A stretch of 64,000 nucleotides of DNA, taken from positions 62,001 to 126,000 of the forward strand of contig DATFXM010000174.1 of assembly GCA_035315885.1 (NCBI GenBank), read 5' to 3'. The notes under the pieces were generated by a model. That model had not been told where the DNA came from and did not search any database. It saw only the letters and a list, made by a program, of their open reading frames with translations. This DNA comes from DATFXM01 sp035315885 (lineage in GTDB: Bacteria > Acidobacteriota > Blastocatellia > UBA7656). Positions 7,843 to 16,301 of the stretch are shown here, one piece after another; position 1 is the stretch's first letter, and each line of letters opens with the position of its first letter. A program made the translations under genes and the position numbers.

Positions 7843-9216
7843 TCACTTACCGATGCAAAAGGTCGAGAAGATCTGACCCAGAATGTCCTCGTTCAACGTC
7901 TCGCCTGTGATTTCGCCAAGAGATTCAAGGGCGCCGCGAAGCTTCAAGAGGATGATCTCCTCCAGCTCGCCGCCCTTCAAAAGACCCAAGGCTACATCAA
8001 GCGACGTCAGTGCAGCTCGCACTGCGGCGTGCTGCCGCGCGTCCGTTACTAAAACGTCCTCTCGCTCCGGACCAGCCTCACCAGCCAGCCGGTCGAATAT
8101 GCCCCGAGTCAGCAAGTCGAAGCCCTGCCCGGACAGGGCCGATATCTCTATCGCCGAAGCGCACAACCGTGCGATTGTGCTCGAACCCGTAGCTTCCGGC
8201 AGGTCGCATTTGTTCAGCGCTACGATGGCATTCCTGTTCTCAAGACTCTCCACCAGGTTTTGATCCTCAATCGTCAGCGGCTCCGATCGATCAATCACCA
8301 GCAGGACTATGTCCGCATCTGCAATGGCAGCCCTGGTTCGGCTGATGCCTATGCTTTCAACGACGTCGGAGGTCTCGCGTATCCCCGCGGTATCGATGAG
8401 TCGCACCGGGACTCCACTTATCGAAGTAGTTTCGTACAACGCATCGCGAGTAGTCCCCGGCACTTCGGTAACGATAGCTCGATCGCTCCCAATCAGCCGG
8501 TTGAACACCGACGACTTGCCGACATTGGGTCTCCCCACGATCGAAAGATCGAAGCCTTCTCGAACGAACTTGCCAAAGCTGAAACTCTTTTCAAGCTCTC
8601 GCAACCCGGCGATCAAATGCTCGATTCTCTTGAGCAGTCCGCTCTCAGCCTCGATCGTCAGATCGTCTTCCACGAACTCGACGCTTGATTCGAGTTGGAC
8701 GATGATCTCAATCAGCGACTCTTTGAACGGGTTGAGCCGGCTTGAAAGGGCGCCTTCGAGCTGCCTGCCGGCCACCAAAGCCTGATATTGGGTTTGAGCA
8801 TCGATCAAGTCGCGGACTGCCTGTGCCTGGGTGAGATCTATGCGGCGATTGAAGAACGCGCGGTAGGTGAATTCGCCGGGTTCAGCGATGCGCGCTCCGC
8901 GGGTGGTGAGCAATTCAAGAACTAGAGCGAGTACTGGAGGACTGCCGTGGCAACTCAACTCGACGACGTCCTCGCCGGTGTAGGAACGAGGTGCCTTGAA
9001 CCATGTCGCGACTGCCTGATCGATTTTTATGCCGGTTCGCGGGTCGACAATCGAACCCAGCTGTGCGCGATTAGGGTTGTCAAAAGCGGAGCCGGGAGGG
9101 GCTCGGAAGACGTCTAAGGCAAACTGCAGCGCGTCGGGGCCACTGAGCCTTATCACACCGATGCCTCCTCGTCCCGGAGGCGTCGAGATTGCGCAAATAG
9201 TGTCGCCGACTAGCAT
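7843..9216 (-). CDS. mnmE: tRNA modification GTPase MnmE (TrmE)
   Basis: 457 residues, full family length. The N-terminal folate-binding TrmE domain (TICAISTPPGRGGIGVIR) is followed by a helical domain with an inserted G domain: G1 GRPNVGKSS at residues 228-236, G3 DTAG at 275-278, G4 NKCD at 335-338. The C-terminal CIGK (454-457) supplies the Cys required for activity. With MnmG (40766-42631 in this window) it installs the 5-carboxymethylaminomethyl group on U34 of certain tRNAs, using GTP and methylene-tetrahydrofolate. It is the last gene of the rpmH-rnpA-yidD-yidC-jag-mnmE cluster, the ancestral order of this locus. Confidence 0.97.
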   Translation of the reverse strand: MLVGDTICAISTPPGRGGIGVIRLSGPDALQFALDVFRAPPGSAFDNPNRAQLGSIVDPRTGIKIDQAVATWFKAPRSYTGEDVVELSCHGSPPVLALVLELLTTRGARIAEPGEFTYRAFFNRRIDLTQAQAVRDLIDAQTQYQALVAGRQLEGALSSRLNPFKESLIEIIVQLESSVEFVEDDLTIEAESGLLKRIEHLIAGLRELEKSFSFGKFVREGFDLSIVGRPNVGKSSVFNRLIGSDRAIVTEVPGTTRDALYETTSISGVPVRLIDTAGIRETSDVVESIGISRTRAAIADADIVLLVIDRSEPLTIEDQNLVESLENRNAIVALNKCDLPEATGSSTIARLCASAIEISALSGQGFDLLTRGIFDRLAGEAGPEREDVLVTDARQHAAVRAALTSLDVALGLLKGGELEEIILLKLRGALESLGEITGETLNEDILGQIFSTFCIGK

Positions 9217-9314
9217 CGCGTTGGCTCGACGGGGTTGACTGTTGCAGGATCAGACCACGCGTCGAGGAGTGGAAGCGCTGGCGAGCCGGCGTGCGGGTTC
9301 GCGCGGCTCGAGGT

Positions 9315-9770
9315 TCATTTCGCGGGGTGAATGGTGACTCTGCGATGTTCGCCGTTCCCCTGGCTTTCAGTTCTGATTGAGGAGTCTTCAGCCAGGGCCA
9401 GGTGAATGATCCGCCGCTCGTTTGGATTCATCGGATCGAAGCTGAACGGCACCCGCGAGGTCCTCACGCGCTCGGCGGCTTTCTCGGCCATGAGCCGCAG
9501 CTCTTTTTCGCGCTGGCCTCGGTAGCTTCCCGAGTCGAAGATCAGTTTTGTCTCCTCTCCCGAAAGCCGCGTTAGCAATCTGTTCCCGAGGTATTCAAGC
9601 GCGTCAAGCAGTTCGGCATTGTGCCCGAGCAAAAGCGAGACGTCCTCGCCGCGAACCTGGATACGGCTGGCGTCGTCGTGCTGCTGGACGCTCGCCTTCA
9701 AGTTGAGTCCGCTGCCGGCCAGAAGCTCGTTTGTAAAATCGACTACGAGATTCAGATTGTCGTCCGACAT
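9315..9770 (-). CDS. jag: Jag/KhpB-type RNA-binding protein (KH + R3H)
   Basis: 151 residues. Residues about 5-80 form the KH domain, in which the usual GxxG loop reads LLGHNAELLDALEYLGNRL (Gly-His-Asn-Ala), so the second Gly is missing. Residues about 90-150 are the R3H domain with the typical MNPNERRIIHLALAED, including the R-x3-H spacing, and the TESQG loop. The N-terminal Jag_N domain found in Firmicute Jag is absent, as in many Gram-negative relatives. The family binds RNA and often partners with KhpA; links to cell division are known in Gram-positives. The position directly after yidC is the standard one and supports the call. Confidence 0.93.
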   Translation of the reverse strand: MSDDNLNLVVDFTNELLAGSGLNLKASVQQHDDASRIQVRGEDVSLLLGHNAELLDALEYLGNRLLTRLSGEETKLIFDSGSYRGQREKELRLMAEKAAERVRTSRVPFSFDPMNPNERRIIHLALAEDSSIRTESQGNGEHRRVTIHPAK

Positions 9771-9795
9771 AAACCCACCCTCTGTGTCCGTGATC

Positions 9796-11865
9796 TTATG
9801 AGTCAGACATCTTCTGTCTCAACCCTGTGCTGCGTCGACTGCCCTTGCCGTCCTTCGGCTGCGGTAGCCCTGCATTCTTTCCACCGCCACCCTGCAACTC
9901 GGCGGTCAAATGCGCAGTCTTCTTGTTGATGACGAGCTGGATCAGTACGCCAATGACGTTGCTGACCATCCAATAAAGCACCAGTCCGCTCGGGGCGGAG
10001 AAGAAGAAAAACCAGGTCAGCATGATCGGCATCAGCCAGGTCATCATCACACGCTGCATCTTCATCGAAGGATCTGCGCTCGGAGGCTGCGGCGTGAGCT
10101 GCGTCGAAGCAATCATCGTGACGCACATGACGATTGGCAGAATGTACAGCCTGTCGGGTTTCGACAGGTCGGCAATCCACAACATCCATTTCTCGTGCCT
10201 CACGTCGAGCGACGACCCGAGATACAGATAGACCGCCCAGAAAATCGGCATCTGCAGCACCAGGGGCATGCATCCGCCAAGCGGATTAGCCTGTTTCATA
10301 ATCGCCAGTTGTTCCTGCTGAAGCTGCATCAGCTCCCGCTCATTCTTCTTCGGGTTCTCCTTGAGCTTCTTCATCCGATCCTGAAGTTCTTTGAGTCGAG
10401 GCTGATGCCTGGCTGCGTTCTTCATCTTCTTCGAACTGTAGAAACGCAACGGCGACAAACAGAGATTGATTATCACCGTGACCGCAACTATCGCCCACCC
10501 GTAGTTGCCAAACGCTTTCGCCAGTCCCTTCAAAGCCCAGGCCAGAACCGGAATCAGTGGGCGAACAGCAAACGAGAACAAGCCCCAGTCGATCAGATCC
10601 GTCAGGTTGGTGTGCAACTGCTGCCCCGCCGACGCCAACAAATCGTGATCTTTAGGGCCTACGAACACGTGCAGCGGAGCTCCGGCTGCCACCGGCACAG
10701 CGACCGAAGGATAGTCGCGAAGCACCTTCCCCGCTTCGTCTGTCTTTTCTTCAAAGCTTGTGAGTGCGATCTCGCTGATCTGGTCTCCGACCGCCAGCAT
10801 TGAAAAATAGTGATCGGCGACTCCCGCCCACCTGTAACCCTGTCTCAGGGTGTCGGTCCCTTGCGCCACGCCGGTGCCGTTCCCTACTCCGCTCGGTATT
10901 CGTTCGAGCGTCAGAGAGTGGCGATCGGGCGAGGCCTCTATCACTCTCGCATACCCGAGCAGGGTCGCTCCCTTGTCAGCCACCAGCTTTACCGAATCGA
11001 CGTCGGAGGCAAGCGGCTTATCCAGGACAATGGTCCTGGTTGCGTAGTCAACGCCGGTGACCGTGGCAAACGCCGGCGTGATCTTCGAGCCGATGAACTG
11101 TTGCCGCTTACCCTCGCGGGTGAATGCGATCACCTGGGGTGGTACGCTGTAGCTGCCTGTTTGCTTGTCGCTTTGATCGCCGATTCGCGGACCCAGAACA
11201 ACTTCCACCGGCTGCGGACTCCCGCCTACGGTGACGTCGGCATTGACGTCTACGATGAAGCTCTCCGGAGAAAACGTGAACGTCTTATGCGCGGTCCCCG
11301 CTGCGGATACGTAGGTGAACGTAATGTGAAGCGGCTCGCTCAGTTTGATTTTGTTCGACTCCAGACCCGCGCCTTCGACCTGAAAGGTCGCATGGTTGAG
11401 CTGTTCGGCAAAATCGGGTGACCACGGCAACCGCACAGCAAAAGGTTTCGACACGCCCTCGGGGAGATCTTTAGGAATCAGCTCGAGCAGATCACCTTCG
11501 GCCGGACGAATGGCGCGCTTTTCGCCGTCGCGGGGATACGAGTGAATGACCCAGGAAGTCACCACTGCGCCTCGGTTGGACAATCGGGCAGTCCAGTAGT
11601 CGCTTTCAATGACGATCTCCCGTTCAGCGACCTGTGCGGTGATCTGAGCGGGTGTCGGTTTAGTCGGGACGGTTCGCGCGGGCGTTTGGGTTGCCGGTGC
11701 GGTCGGCGGCGGCGGAGGCGTCACCTGCCGTTCTGTGGTTTGTTCTTCCGGTGTGGGAGTCGGCTCGGGAGGAGTTGGGAAAAAGCGGTGCATGACGAAT
11801 GGCCATGCTACGAGCACTGCGATGGACAGCAGCATTGCCAAAAAGACGCGGTAACGATCCTTCAC
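9796..11865 (-). CDS. yidC: Membrane protein insertase YidC
   Basis: 689 residues, longer than the E. coli protein (548). TM1 at about residues 7-27 is followed by a Pro/Thr-rich spacer. A large periplasmic P1 domain (about 80-420) comes next, then the conserved YidC/Oxa1 core from about residue 430: NYGWAIVAVTVIINLCLSPLR (the Arg expected in the hydrophilic groove), a charged cytoplasmic hairpin (RLKELQDRMKKLKENP), GGCMPLVLQMPIFWAVY, and the last helices ending NVIGVLIQLVINKK. It inserts and folds inner-membrane proteins with or without SecYEG. Within P1 there seem to be inserted strands compared with E. coli, which explains the length. Flanking yidD/rnpA and jag confirm the locus. Confidence 0.96.
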   Translation of the reverse strand: MKDRYRVFLAMLLSIAVLVAWPFVMHRFFPTPPEPTPTPEEQTTERQVTPPPPPTAPATQTPARTVPTKPTPAQITAQVAEREIVIESDYWTARLSNRGAVVTSWVIHSYPRDGEKRAIRPAEGDLLELIPKDLPEGVSKPFAVRLPWSPDFAEQLNHATFQVEGAGLESNKIKLSEPLHITFTYVSAAGTAHKTFTFSPESFIVDVNADVTVGGSPQPVEVVLGPRIGDQSDKQTGSYSVPPQVIAFTREGKRQQFIGSKITPAFATVTGVDYATRTIVLDKPLASDVDSVKLVADKGATLLGYARVIEASPDRHSLTLERIPSGVGNGTGVAQGTDTLRQGYRWAGVADHYFSMLAVGDQISEIALTSFEEKTDEAGKVLRDYPSVAVPVAAGAPLHVFVGPKDHDLLASAGQQLHTNLTDLIDWGLFSFAVRPLIPVLAWALKGLAKAFGNYGWAIVAVTVIINLCLSPLRFYSSKKMKNAARHQPRLKELQDRMKKLKENPKKNERELMQLQQEQLAIMKQANPLGGCMPLVLQMPIFWAVYLYLGSSLDVRHEKWMLWIADLSKPDRLYILPIVMCVTMIASTQLTPQPPSADPSMKMQRVMMTWLMPIMLTWFFFFSAPSGLVLYWMVSNVIGVLIQLVINKKTAHLTAELQGGGGKNAGLPQPKDGKGSRRSTGLRQKMSDS

Positions 11866-11934
11866 TTCTTATCCTCTTTCATGCGGTTTACCCGTTTCAT
11901 ACGGTGTTTCCCGAGTGCGACGAGCATAAAAATA

Positions 11935-12144
11935 TTATCTGACGGGATCGTAGCCGCCCCGATGAAAGGGATGGCAACGCAGCAGTCGGCGCAGTGCAAG
12001 ATAAAAGCCGCGCCCCGCGCCGTATTTCCTGATCGCCTCTATGGCATACTCGGAACAAGTGGGAGTGAATCTACAGGCGGGCGGCAACAGAGGTGAAACC
12101 ACCAGCCTGTATCCATTGATCAGCCACACGAGAAAGCGGCTCAT
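11935..12144 (-). CDS. yidD: Membrane protein insertion efficiency factor YidD
   Basis: About 69 residues. It shows the family pattern: an amphipathic N-terminal helix (LVWLINGYRLVVSPL), then CRFTPTCSEYAIEAIRKYG with the two Cys and S-x-Y, then RLLRCHPFHRGGYDPV. The protein associates with the inner membrane and helps YidC-dependent insertion. The ATG at 12144 overlaps the TGA of rnpA by one base (TGATG), so translation is coupled. GGAAGG lies about 9 bases upstream, inside the rnpA end. The TTG at 12147 is less likely. Confidence 0.95.
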   Translation of the reverse strand: MSRFLVWLINGYRLVVSPLLPPACRFTPTCSEYAIEAIRKYGAGRGFYLALRRLLRCHPFHRGGYDPVR

Positions 12145-12491
12145 CAAGCTAACCTTCCTAAAAACGACACGAAATCAGTCTCGAACTCGCCGTACGCTGC
12201 TTCAACCAACAAGCGCCTTGGATTAACAACGATGTCGAGTCCCGAGGGCACAAGCGCTTTGTTGCGGCGGTACGCCTCGCGTACCAGTCGCCGGGCGCGA
12301 TTCCTTTCGACGGCGCTTCCGATCTTACGCGTGGTAGTGATTCCGATGCGCGTTTGTCGTGCAGGGTTCGACAGTACAAAGGCGGTGAAATACTTCGTGG
12401 TGAACTTGCGTCCCTGTTCGTATACGCGTTTGAACGTTTCACGCTTTAAGATTCGATCGGACCGGGCGAAGCGCTGTGACGGTTCCAGCAT
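12144..12491 (-). CDS. rnpA: Ribonuclease P protein component
   Basis: About 115 residues from the ATG at 12491. The family start is recognisable (RFARSDRILKRETFKRVYEQG), followed by the basic RNR signature VERNRARRLVREAYR and the C-terminal DIVVNPRRLL. RnpA supports the catalytic RNA of RNase P in maturing the 5' end of tRNAs. An in-frame GTG at 12515 would add 8 residues with a weak upstream GGGAG, so the exact start is open. It lies between rpmH and yidD, as in most bacteria. Confidence 0.94.
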   Translation of the reverse strand: MLEPSQRFARSDRILKRETFKRVYEQGRKFTTKYFTAFVLSNPARQTRIGITTTRKIGSAVERNRARRLVREAYRRNKALVPSGLDIVVNPRRLLVEAAYGEFETDFVSFLGRLA

Positions 12492-12590
12492 GGCGGTGGA
12501 TAACAGTGAGGCCACTCGCTTAGATAACTCCCGCGCTTGCCCGCGTCAGACTTCAACGCGAGCGACAGGCGCATAAACCTGGTCAGCTAA

Positions 12591-12734
12591 TTAGTAGTGT
12601 GCTGGCGTGAGGCGCTTGCGGCCCTTTGAACGACGCCGCTTCAGCACGAGCCGCCCACCCTTAGAGCTCATGCGAACGCGAAAGCCGTGCGTTTTCGCGC
12701 GCCGACGATTGTTTGGCTGAAATGTTCTGCGCAT
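12591..12734 (-). CDS. rpmH: 50S ribosomal protein L34
   Basis: A 47-residue frame I translated by hand. It begins MRRTFQPNNRRRAKTHGFR, continues with RMSSKGGRLVLKRRRSKGRK and ends RLTPAHY before TAA. This is the canonical L34: KTHGFR.RM and the very basic second half are diagnostic. AGGTG lies about 3-4 bases before the ATG. It is the first gene of the conserved rpmH-rnpA-yidD-yidC-jag-mnmE cluster. The divergent dnaA found next to rpmH in many bacteria is absent here. Confidence 0.97.
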   Translation of the reverse strand: MRRTFQPNNRRRAKTHGFRVRMSSKGGRLVLKRRRSKGRKRLTPAHY

Positions 12735-12774
12735 ACCTACACCTTTCGAAAGACGTGCTCACAGAAAGTTTCAA

Positions 12775-12803
12775 AGCTATCGGATTAGAGCGAGGATTGT
12801 CAA
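12775..12803 (-). promoter_or_regulatory. Probable sigma-70 promoter of rpmH-rnpA operon
   Basis: On the minus strand a perfect -35 TTGACA (12803-12798) is followed 16-17 bases later by GATAGC/ATAGCT as a weak -10, about 35-40 bases before the rpmH start. The perfect -35 and position support it; the -10 is poor. Confidence 0.5.
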
Positions 12804-12833
12804 GGAAAGGGAGTTAGGCGCTGTCCCGAGTTG

Positions 12834-12997
12834 GCGTTATCCCCCGTTATTAGCGAGCAGTCCTGTTGGGGTTTCACGCCAGGACCGCAAAGACTTCGCA
12901 AAGACCGCAACGGTTCAGGAGTTTTGCGGTCTTTGCGAACCTTTGCGGCCTTTTGCCTGAAACCTGAGTTCGGTGGCCGTTAGTAGCGGGGACGGCG
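12834..12997. repeat. Palindromic CGCAAAG-heptad element, copy 1
   Basis: Ends GCGTTATCCCCCG (left) and AGCGGGGACGGCG (right) are imperfect inverted repeats. Inside, GTTTCACGC near the left is answered by TGAAAC on the right. The core carries CGCAAAGACTTCGCAAAG on one side and TTTGCGGTCTTTGCG on the other. A second copy with the same layout is at 62223-62402. No protein is encoded. It fills the gap between the rpmH promoter and the matrixin-like gene. Confidence 0.7.
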
Positions 12998-13028
12998 GCA
13001 CCCTGGACGCGCCGTCCGTGTCTTCGTT

Positions 13029-15929
13029 CTACTCCACAGTTAAGAATACCGGCTGCGAAGTGATCGCGCTCGGATTCACGATGCGAATCTCGTGGCGTCC
13101 CGCAGGCCACTTGTGTTTGAAGGTGAACTGGTTGTCCACGGGTGGACCTCCCACAACCTGCCCATCCACTTTCAGGACCGCCGTTGAATCAATGTTGCGG
13201 CCGGTGACGATCAACTTACCCTTACCGACCTTGTACTTGACCTTGGTGATCGACGGAATCGAATCGGGATTCAGCACTCGAATCTGCACCGAATCGCTGG
13301 TCACTTTTGTGCCCAACGAATCGCTAACCGACAACGTGAAGTTGAATGTGCCGTTAGCCGTCGGAGCACCAGACAACAAGCCGGTTGATTGATTCAGACC
13401 GATTCCAGGCGGAAGCGCGCCCGATTCGACTGCCCACGAGTAGGCCGGCCGGCCTCCGCTGGCGACGAGCTGAAGACTAAACGAGACGCCTCGAGCAACA
13501 TCCTGTGACACCGGCTGCCCGAGTCGGAGCGGCGGAGGCGCTATCAGGATCGTAAGCGCCTTCTGTGCAGTGCGTGAGTCTGCATCAGTCAACTCCACCG
13601 CGAAATCAAAAGTCCCATCAACCAGCGGTATTCCCGCAAGCAAACCGTCCGCAGTTATACCCAACCCGGCGGGCAACGCTCCCGCGACGAGCTTCCACGA
13701 GTACGGCGGCTTTCCTCCGTCGGCCGCAAGCGGAAAGCTATACGCGACGTCTCGCTGGCCAGGCGTTACTCCAATCGTGATGATGACTGGCGCCGGCGGT
13801 GTGATATTGAACGCGATAGTCTTGTGCGCGTTCTTAGAGAGGAAATCGGTTACCTGTATATCAACCGTCGAAGGGCCGGGAACACCGGGTACTCCAGAGA
13901 TCATTCCCGCAGCGCTCATCGTCACTCCTGCAGGCAACGCTCCCCCGGCAATGGACCAGACATAAGGCGGCACCCCGCCGGTGACCGGAACCTGGAAACT
14001 GAAAGGAACTCCTTGAGCTCCGTCCATAGACGAGGGCGTGTTTATTACCGGCGAACTGCCATCGCTGACAACGATGCTGACATCACTCGACCTCTGACCA
14101 AAGAAGCCGCTTCCCTGATGCCACGGTTGCCACTGAAACTCGTAAACGCCGTTTGAATGAGGAGCCGTGGCTTGAAACGTCAGCTCCAACGTGTTTCCCG
14201 AAGTGGTGATGCCCTGCGCAGGCACAACACTGTCTCCGCCCCACGTGATGTTGTTAGGCGGATTCTGCGACGCAACCTTGAAGCCTGCGCCCGGATCCCA
14301 TGACTGCGAGCCCGTGTTCATCCACCGCACGGTCGCTGAGAAAACCTGACCCGGAGTCAACGTGGAAGGAACCTGCTGCGAAACAAACTGTGCGTCGTAA
14401 CCCGCCAGCGCGGAATTCACAGTTAACGTCAAAGCCTTTTGAGTCGAGGTCGTCGTAGAGTCCGTTACTTTCACCGTGAAGCTCGAGCTTCCCGAGGCCG
14501 ACGGTGTGCCGGTGATCGAGCCGTCTGAACTCATCACCAGCCCCGAGGGTAGCGTTCCCAGTCCGTCAACTACCGACCAGGTGTAAGGCGGGGTTCCTCC
14601 AGTTGCTGTGACGCCCTGAGAGTAGAAGGTGCCGACGGTTGCCGGTGGAAGCGAAGACTGCGAAATTGAAAGCGGCGGACCGGGCGTCGGATAGACGAAC
14701 ACAATCGCGTTGATGTCATCTTGCTTCAACGAAGCGCAACGCCCGTCGTAGTGAATGAACGCGTACATAGTCGCTGTTGCGTCCTGGCTGTGACCAAGCC
14801 CGCAGCCGTGTCCAATCTCGTGAGTACCGATCTCGCGTACCTTGCACGGATCGCTGAAGTCGCATGACGCGTACGGGTTGTAGTTGACGTGCGCTTCGAT
14901 CATCCGGTTGAACGTTGTTCCGTTTACTGTTTTTCGCTGACTTGAATCCCAGTTGATATTCGTAACGGCAAGAACGCTCGCGCACCCCGGAGACGGAGCG
15001 AACTGAGCAGAGCAGTTGTTAAAGGTCACTGTGTTGATGAAGTGGTCGGCACAGGCGCCGGAAGGGCCTCCATTCACCAACCGCAGAGAACAGCCTGGCA
15101 CTACAGACCACGCGTTCATAGCCGCGCTCAGGTCGTCAGGGGTAGTAGCAGACGGCATCTGGTCGGGGTTCACGAAAAACGGAACGGTTTGTCCCGAGTC
15201 CGCTTCAAACCACCGCGCGGGCGTCGAAGGAAACAATGTGAATTGAGGACGGATCTGTCCCGGCGCCGCGGAGACGAACTCCGGCGGTCGCGAGACCACA
15301 GGAATCTGGTTGTAGTGCCTGCGCTCGAACTGACGCGAGTTGCGCCGGTTCGACTCGACCATGCCTCTTACTAATGTCAGATATGAGTCCAGGTCCATCT
15401 TGTTTGTCGAATGGACCTGAGGACGGCCGAGACTTGCGGCATCGATGATCGAGGTGTTCGCGTCGGGTGTGCTTCGCACTGCGATTTGTTTCCCGCTGCG
15501 CTCATCGCGAATGATCGAGAATTTGCCTAAGAAGAGTTGATGTACTCTGAGACTTCCGTCGGACCAGGTGTCCAGATAGAGCAAGACGCGCTCATCGATA
15601 TCGAATGTCGGAGCTCCATAGACGGAGCTGCCGATGTTGCCGACTTGCCCGCCCTCCTCTTTCAGTACGACCTCGCGATCGGAGATTTGTCCCTTCAACA
15701 CCTCCTGAACTCGCACAGTGACGTAAGTGAAAATTCGTCCTGAGGTATCGTCGAGCTTTACTCCGATATTGGTGACCTTGCCTCTGATGATTGCGCGCGC
15801 CCCGACGACCATGTCCTCATCGGCCGGCAGCACTACGGTTGTTGCGGTGACCTCTGAATAAGCGAGGAAGAGTGCAATTGAAATTGAGAGCAGTCTGAGA
15901 GCAGCGTGAACGGTCCTGCGTTTCTTCAC
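13029..15929 (-). CDS. Secreted matrixin-like metalloprotease with Ig-like repeats
   Basis: About 966 residues. A signal peptide lies at residues about 8-30 (LLSISIALFLAYSEVTA). Residues about 35-160 are a beta-rich domain common in front of such proteases. The zinc site is H370-E371..H374..H380 in THEIGHGCGLGHSQD, the HExxHxxGxxH of matrixins. Next come a He_PIG-type Ig domain (GGTPPYTWSV...LPSGLVMSSDGSITGTP), an NBR1-type Ig-like domain (VRWMNTGSQSWDPG), three more He_PIG repeats, and a C-terminal IPT-like domain. The Met of a Met-turn may be in TATMYAFIHYDG. The start at GTG 15929 follows GGAGG; the TTG at 15953 overlaps that site. Expected role: exported Zn-endopeptidase with substrate- or surface-binding modules. 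Confidence 0.85.
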   Translation of the reverse strand: MKKRRTVHAALRLLSISIALFLAYSEVTATTVVLPADEDMVVGARAIIRGKVTNIGVKLDDTSGRIFTYVTVRVQEVLKGQISDREVVLKEEGGQVGNIGSSVYGAPTFDIDERVLLYLDTWSDGSLRVHQLFLGKFSIIRDERSGKQIAVRSTPDANTSIIDAASLGRPQVHSTNKMDLDSYLTLVRGMVESNRRNSRQFERRHYNQIPVVSRPPEFVSAAPGQIRPQFTLFPSTPARWFEADSGQTVPFFVNPDQMPSATTPDDLSAAMNAWSVVPGCSLRLVNGGPSGACADHFINTVTFNNCSAQFAPSPGCASVLAVTNINWDSSQRKTVNGTTFNRMIEAHVNYNPYASCDFSDPCKVREIGTHEIGHGCGLGHSQDATATMYAFIHYDGRCASLKQDDINAIVFVYPTPGPPLSISQSSLPPATVGTFYSQGVTATGGTPPYTWSVVDGLGTLPSGLVMSSDGSITGTPSASGSSSFTVKVTDSTTTSTQKALTLTVNSALAGYDAQFVSQQVPSTLTPGQVFSATVRWMNTGSQSWDPGAGFKVASQNPPNNITWGGDSVVPAQGITTSGNTLELTFQATAPHSNGVYEFQWQPWHQGSGFFGQRSSDVSIVVSDGSSPVINTPSSMDGAQGVPFSFQVPVTGGVPPYVWSIAGGALPAGVTMSAAGMISGVPGVPGPSTVDIQVTDFLSKNAHKTIAFNITPPAPVIITIGVTPGQRDVAYSFPLAADGGKPPYSWKLVAGALPAGLGITADGLLAGIPLVDGTFDFAVELTDADSRTAQKALTILIAPPPLRLGQPVSQDVARGVSFSLQLVASGGRPAYSWAVESGALPPGIGLNQSTGLLSGAPTANGTFNFTLSVSDSLGTKVTSDSVQIRVLNPDSIPSITKVKYKVGKGKLIVTGRNIDSTAVLKVDGQVVGGPPVDNQFTFKHKWPAGRHEIRIVNPSAITSQPVFLTVE

Positions 15930-15953
15930 TAGACCTCCGTCGACCCGACACAA

Positions 15954-16301
15954 GCGAAGTTTAAGTGACCGGTGGGGGGTCGAACCTCACTTACTTCAGT
16001 CCTGCTTTTAGGGGCATGCGCCGGGTCGCCGTGAGGGTAATCGGGCCACGGCCAAACCGACGAGTTGAAGATCAAGGCCCGCCTTGAGGCCTCGCGCCTA
16101 AACTACGTAGAACCGCGCTGAATGTCAATAAAATTTCACGTCATTCTACAGTTTGCGCGGCCTGAAAGTATGGCATTTCTGTTGCGGTCGACAGATGTAA
16201 TGATGAATGTCTTTGTCAGTGATACATGTTTGTACCGACAAGGGACATCAGGCGCTACGACAGACTTGAAGCGCTCACACGCACTGACATGGAGGTCGGA
16301 T
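15954..16301. other. Divergent intergenic region
   Basis: Lies between the divergent protease and BON genes. There are short GC-rich palindromic pieces around 16020-16090 but no convincing promoter or known riboswitch. The frame upstream of 16302 is open from 16122 but has no ribosome site and is probably not translated. Confidence 0.35.

Noticed and set aside
9910..10803. 297-codon plus-strand frame inside yidC
   Set aside because: Antisense to a highly conserved gene with His/Arg/Gln-rich nonsense composition.
12490..12560. Possible replication origin at rnpA/rpmH
   Set aside because: One TTATCCACC box lies at the rnpA start, but there is no cluster of DnaA boxes, no AT-rich unwinding element and no dnaA gene.
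15954..16121. Cyclic-di-GMP (GEMM) riboswitch upstream of the protease gene
   Set aside because: A GGCCAAACCGACGAG segment looks faintly similar, but the GAAA tetraloop receptor pair and ACGCAAAGCC end are absent.
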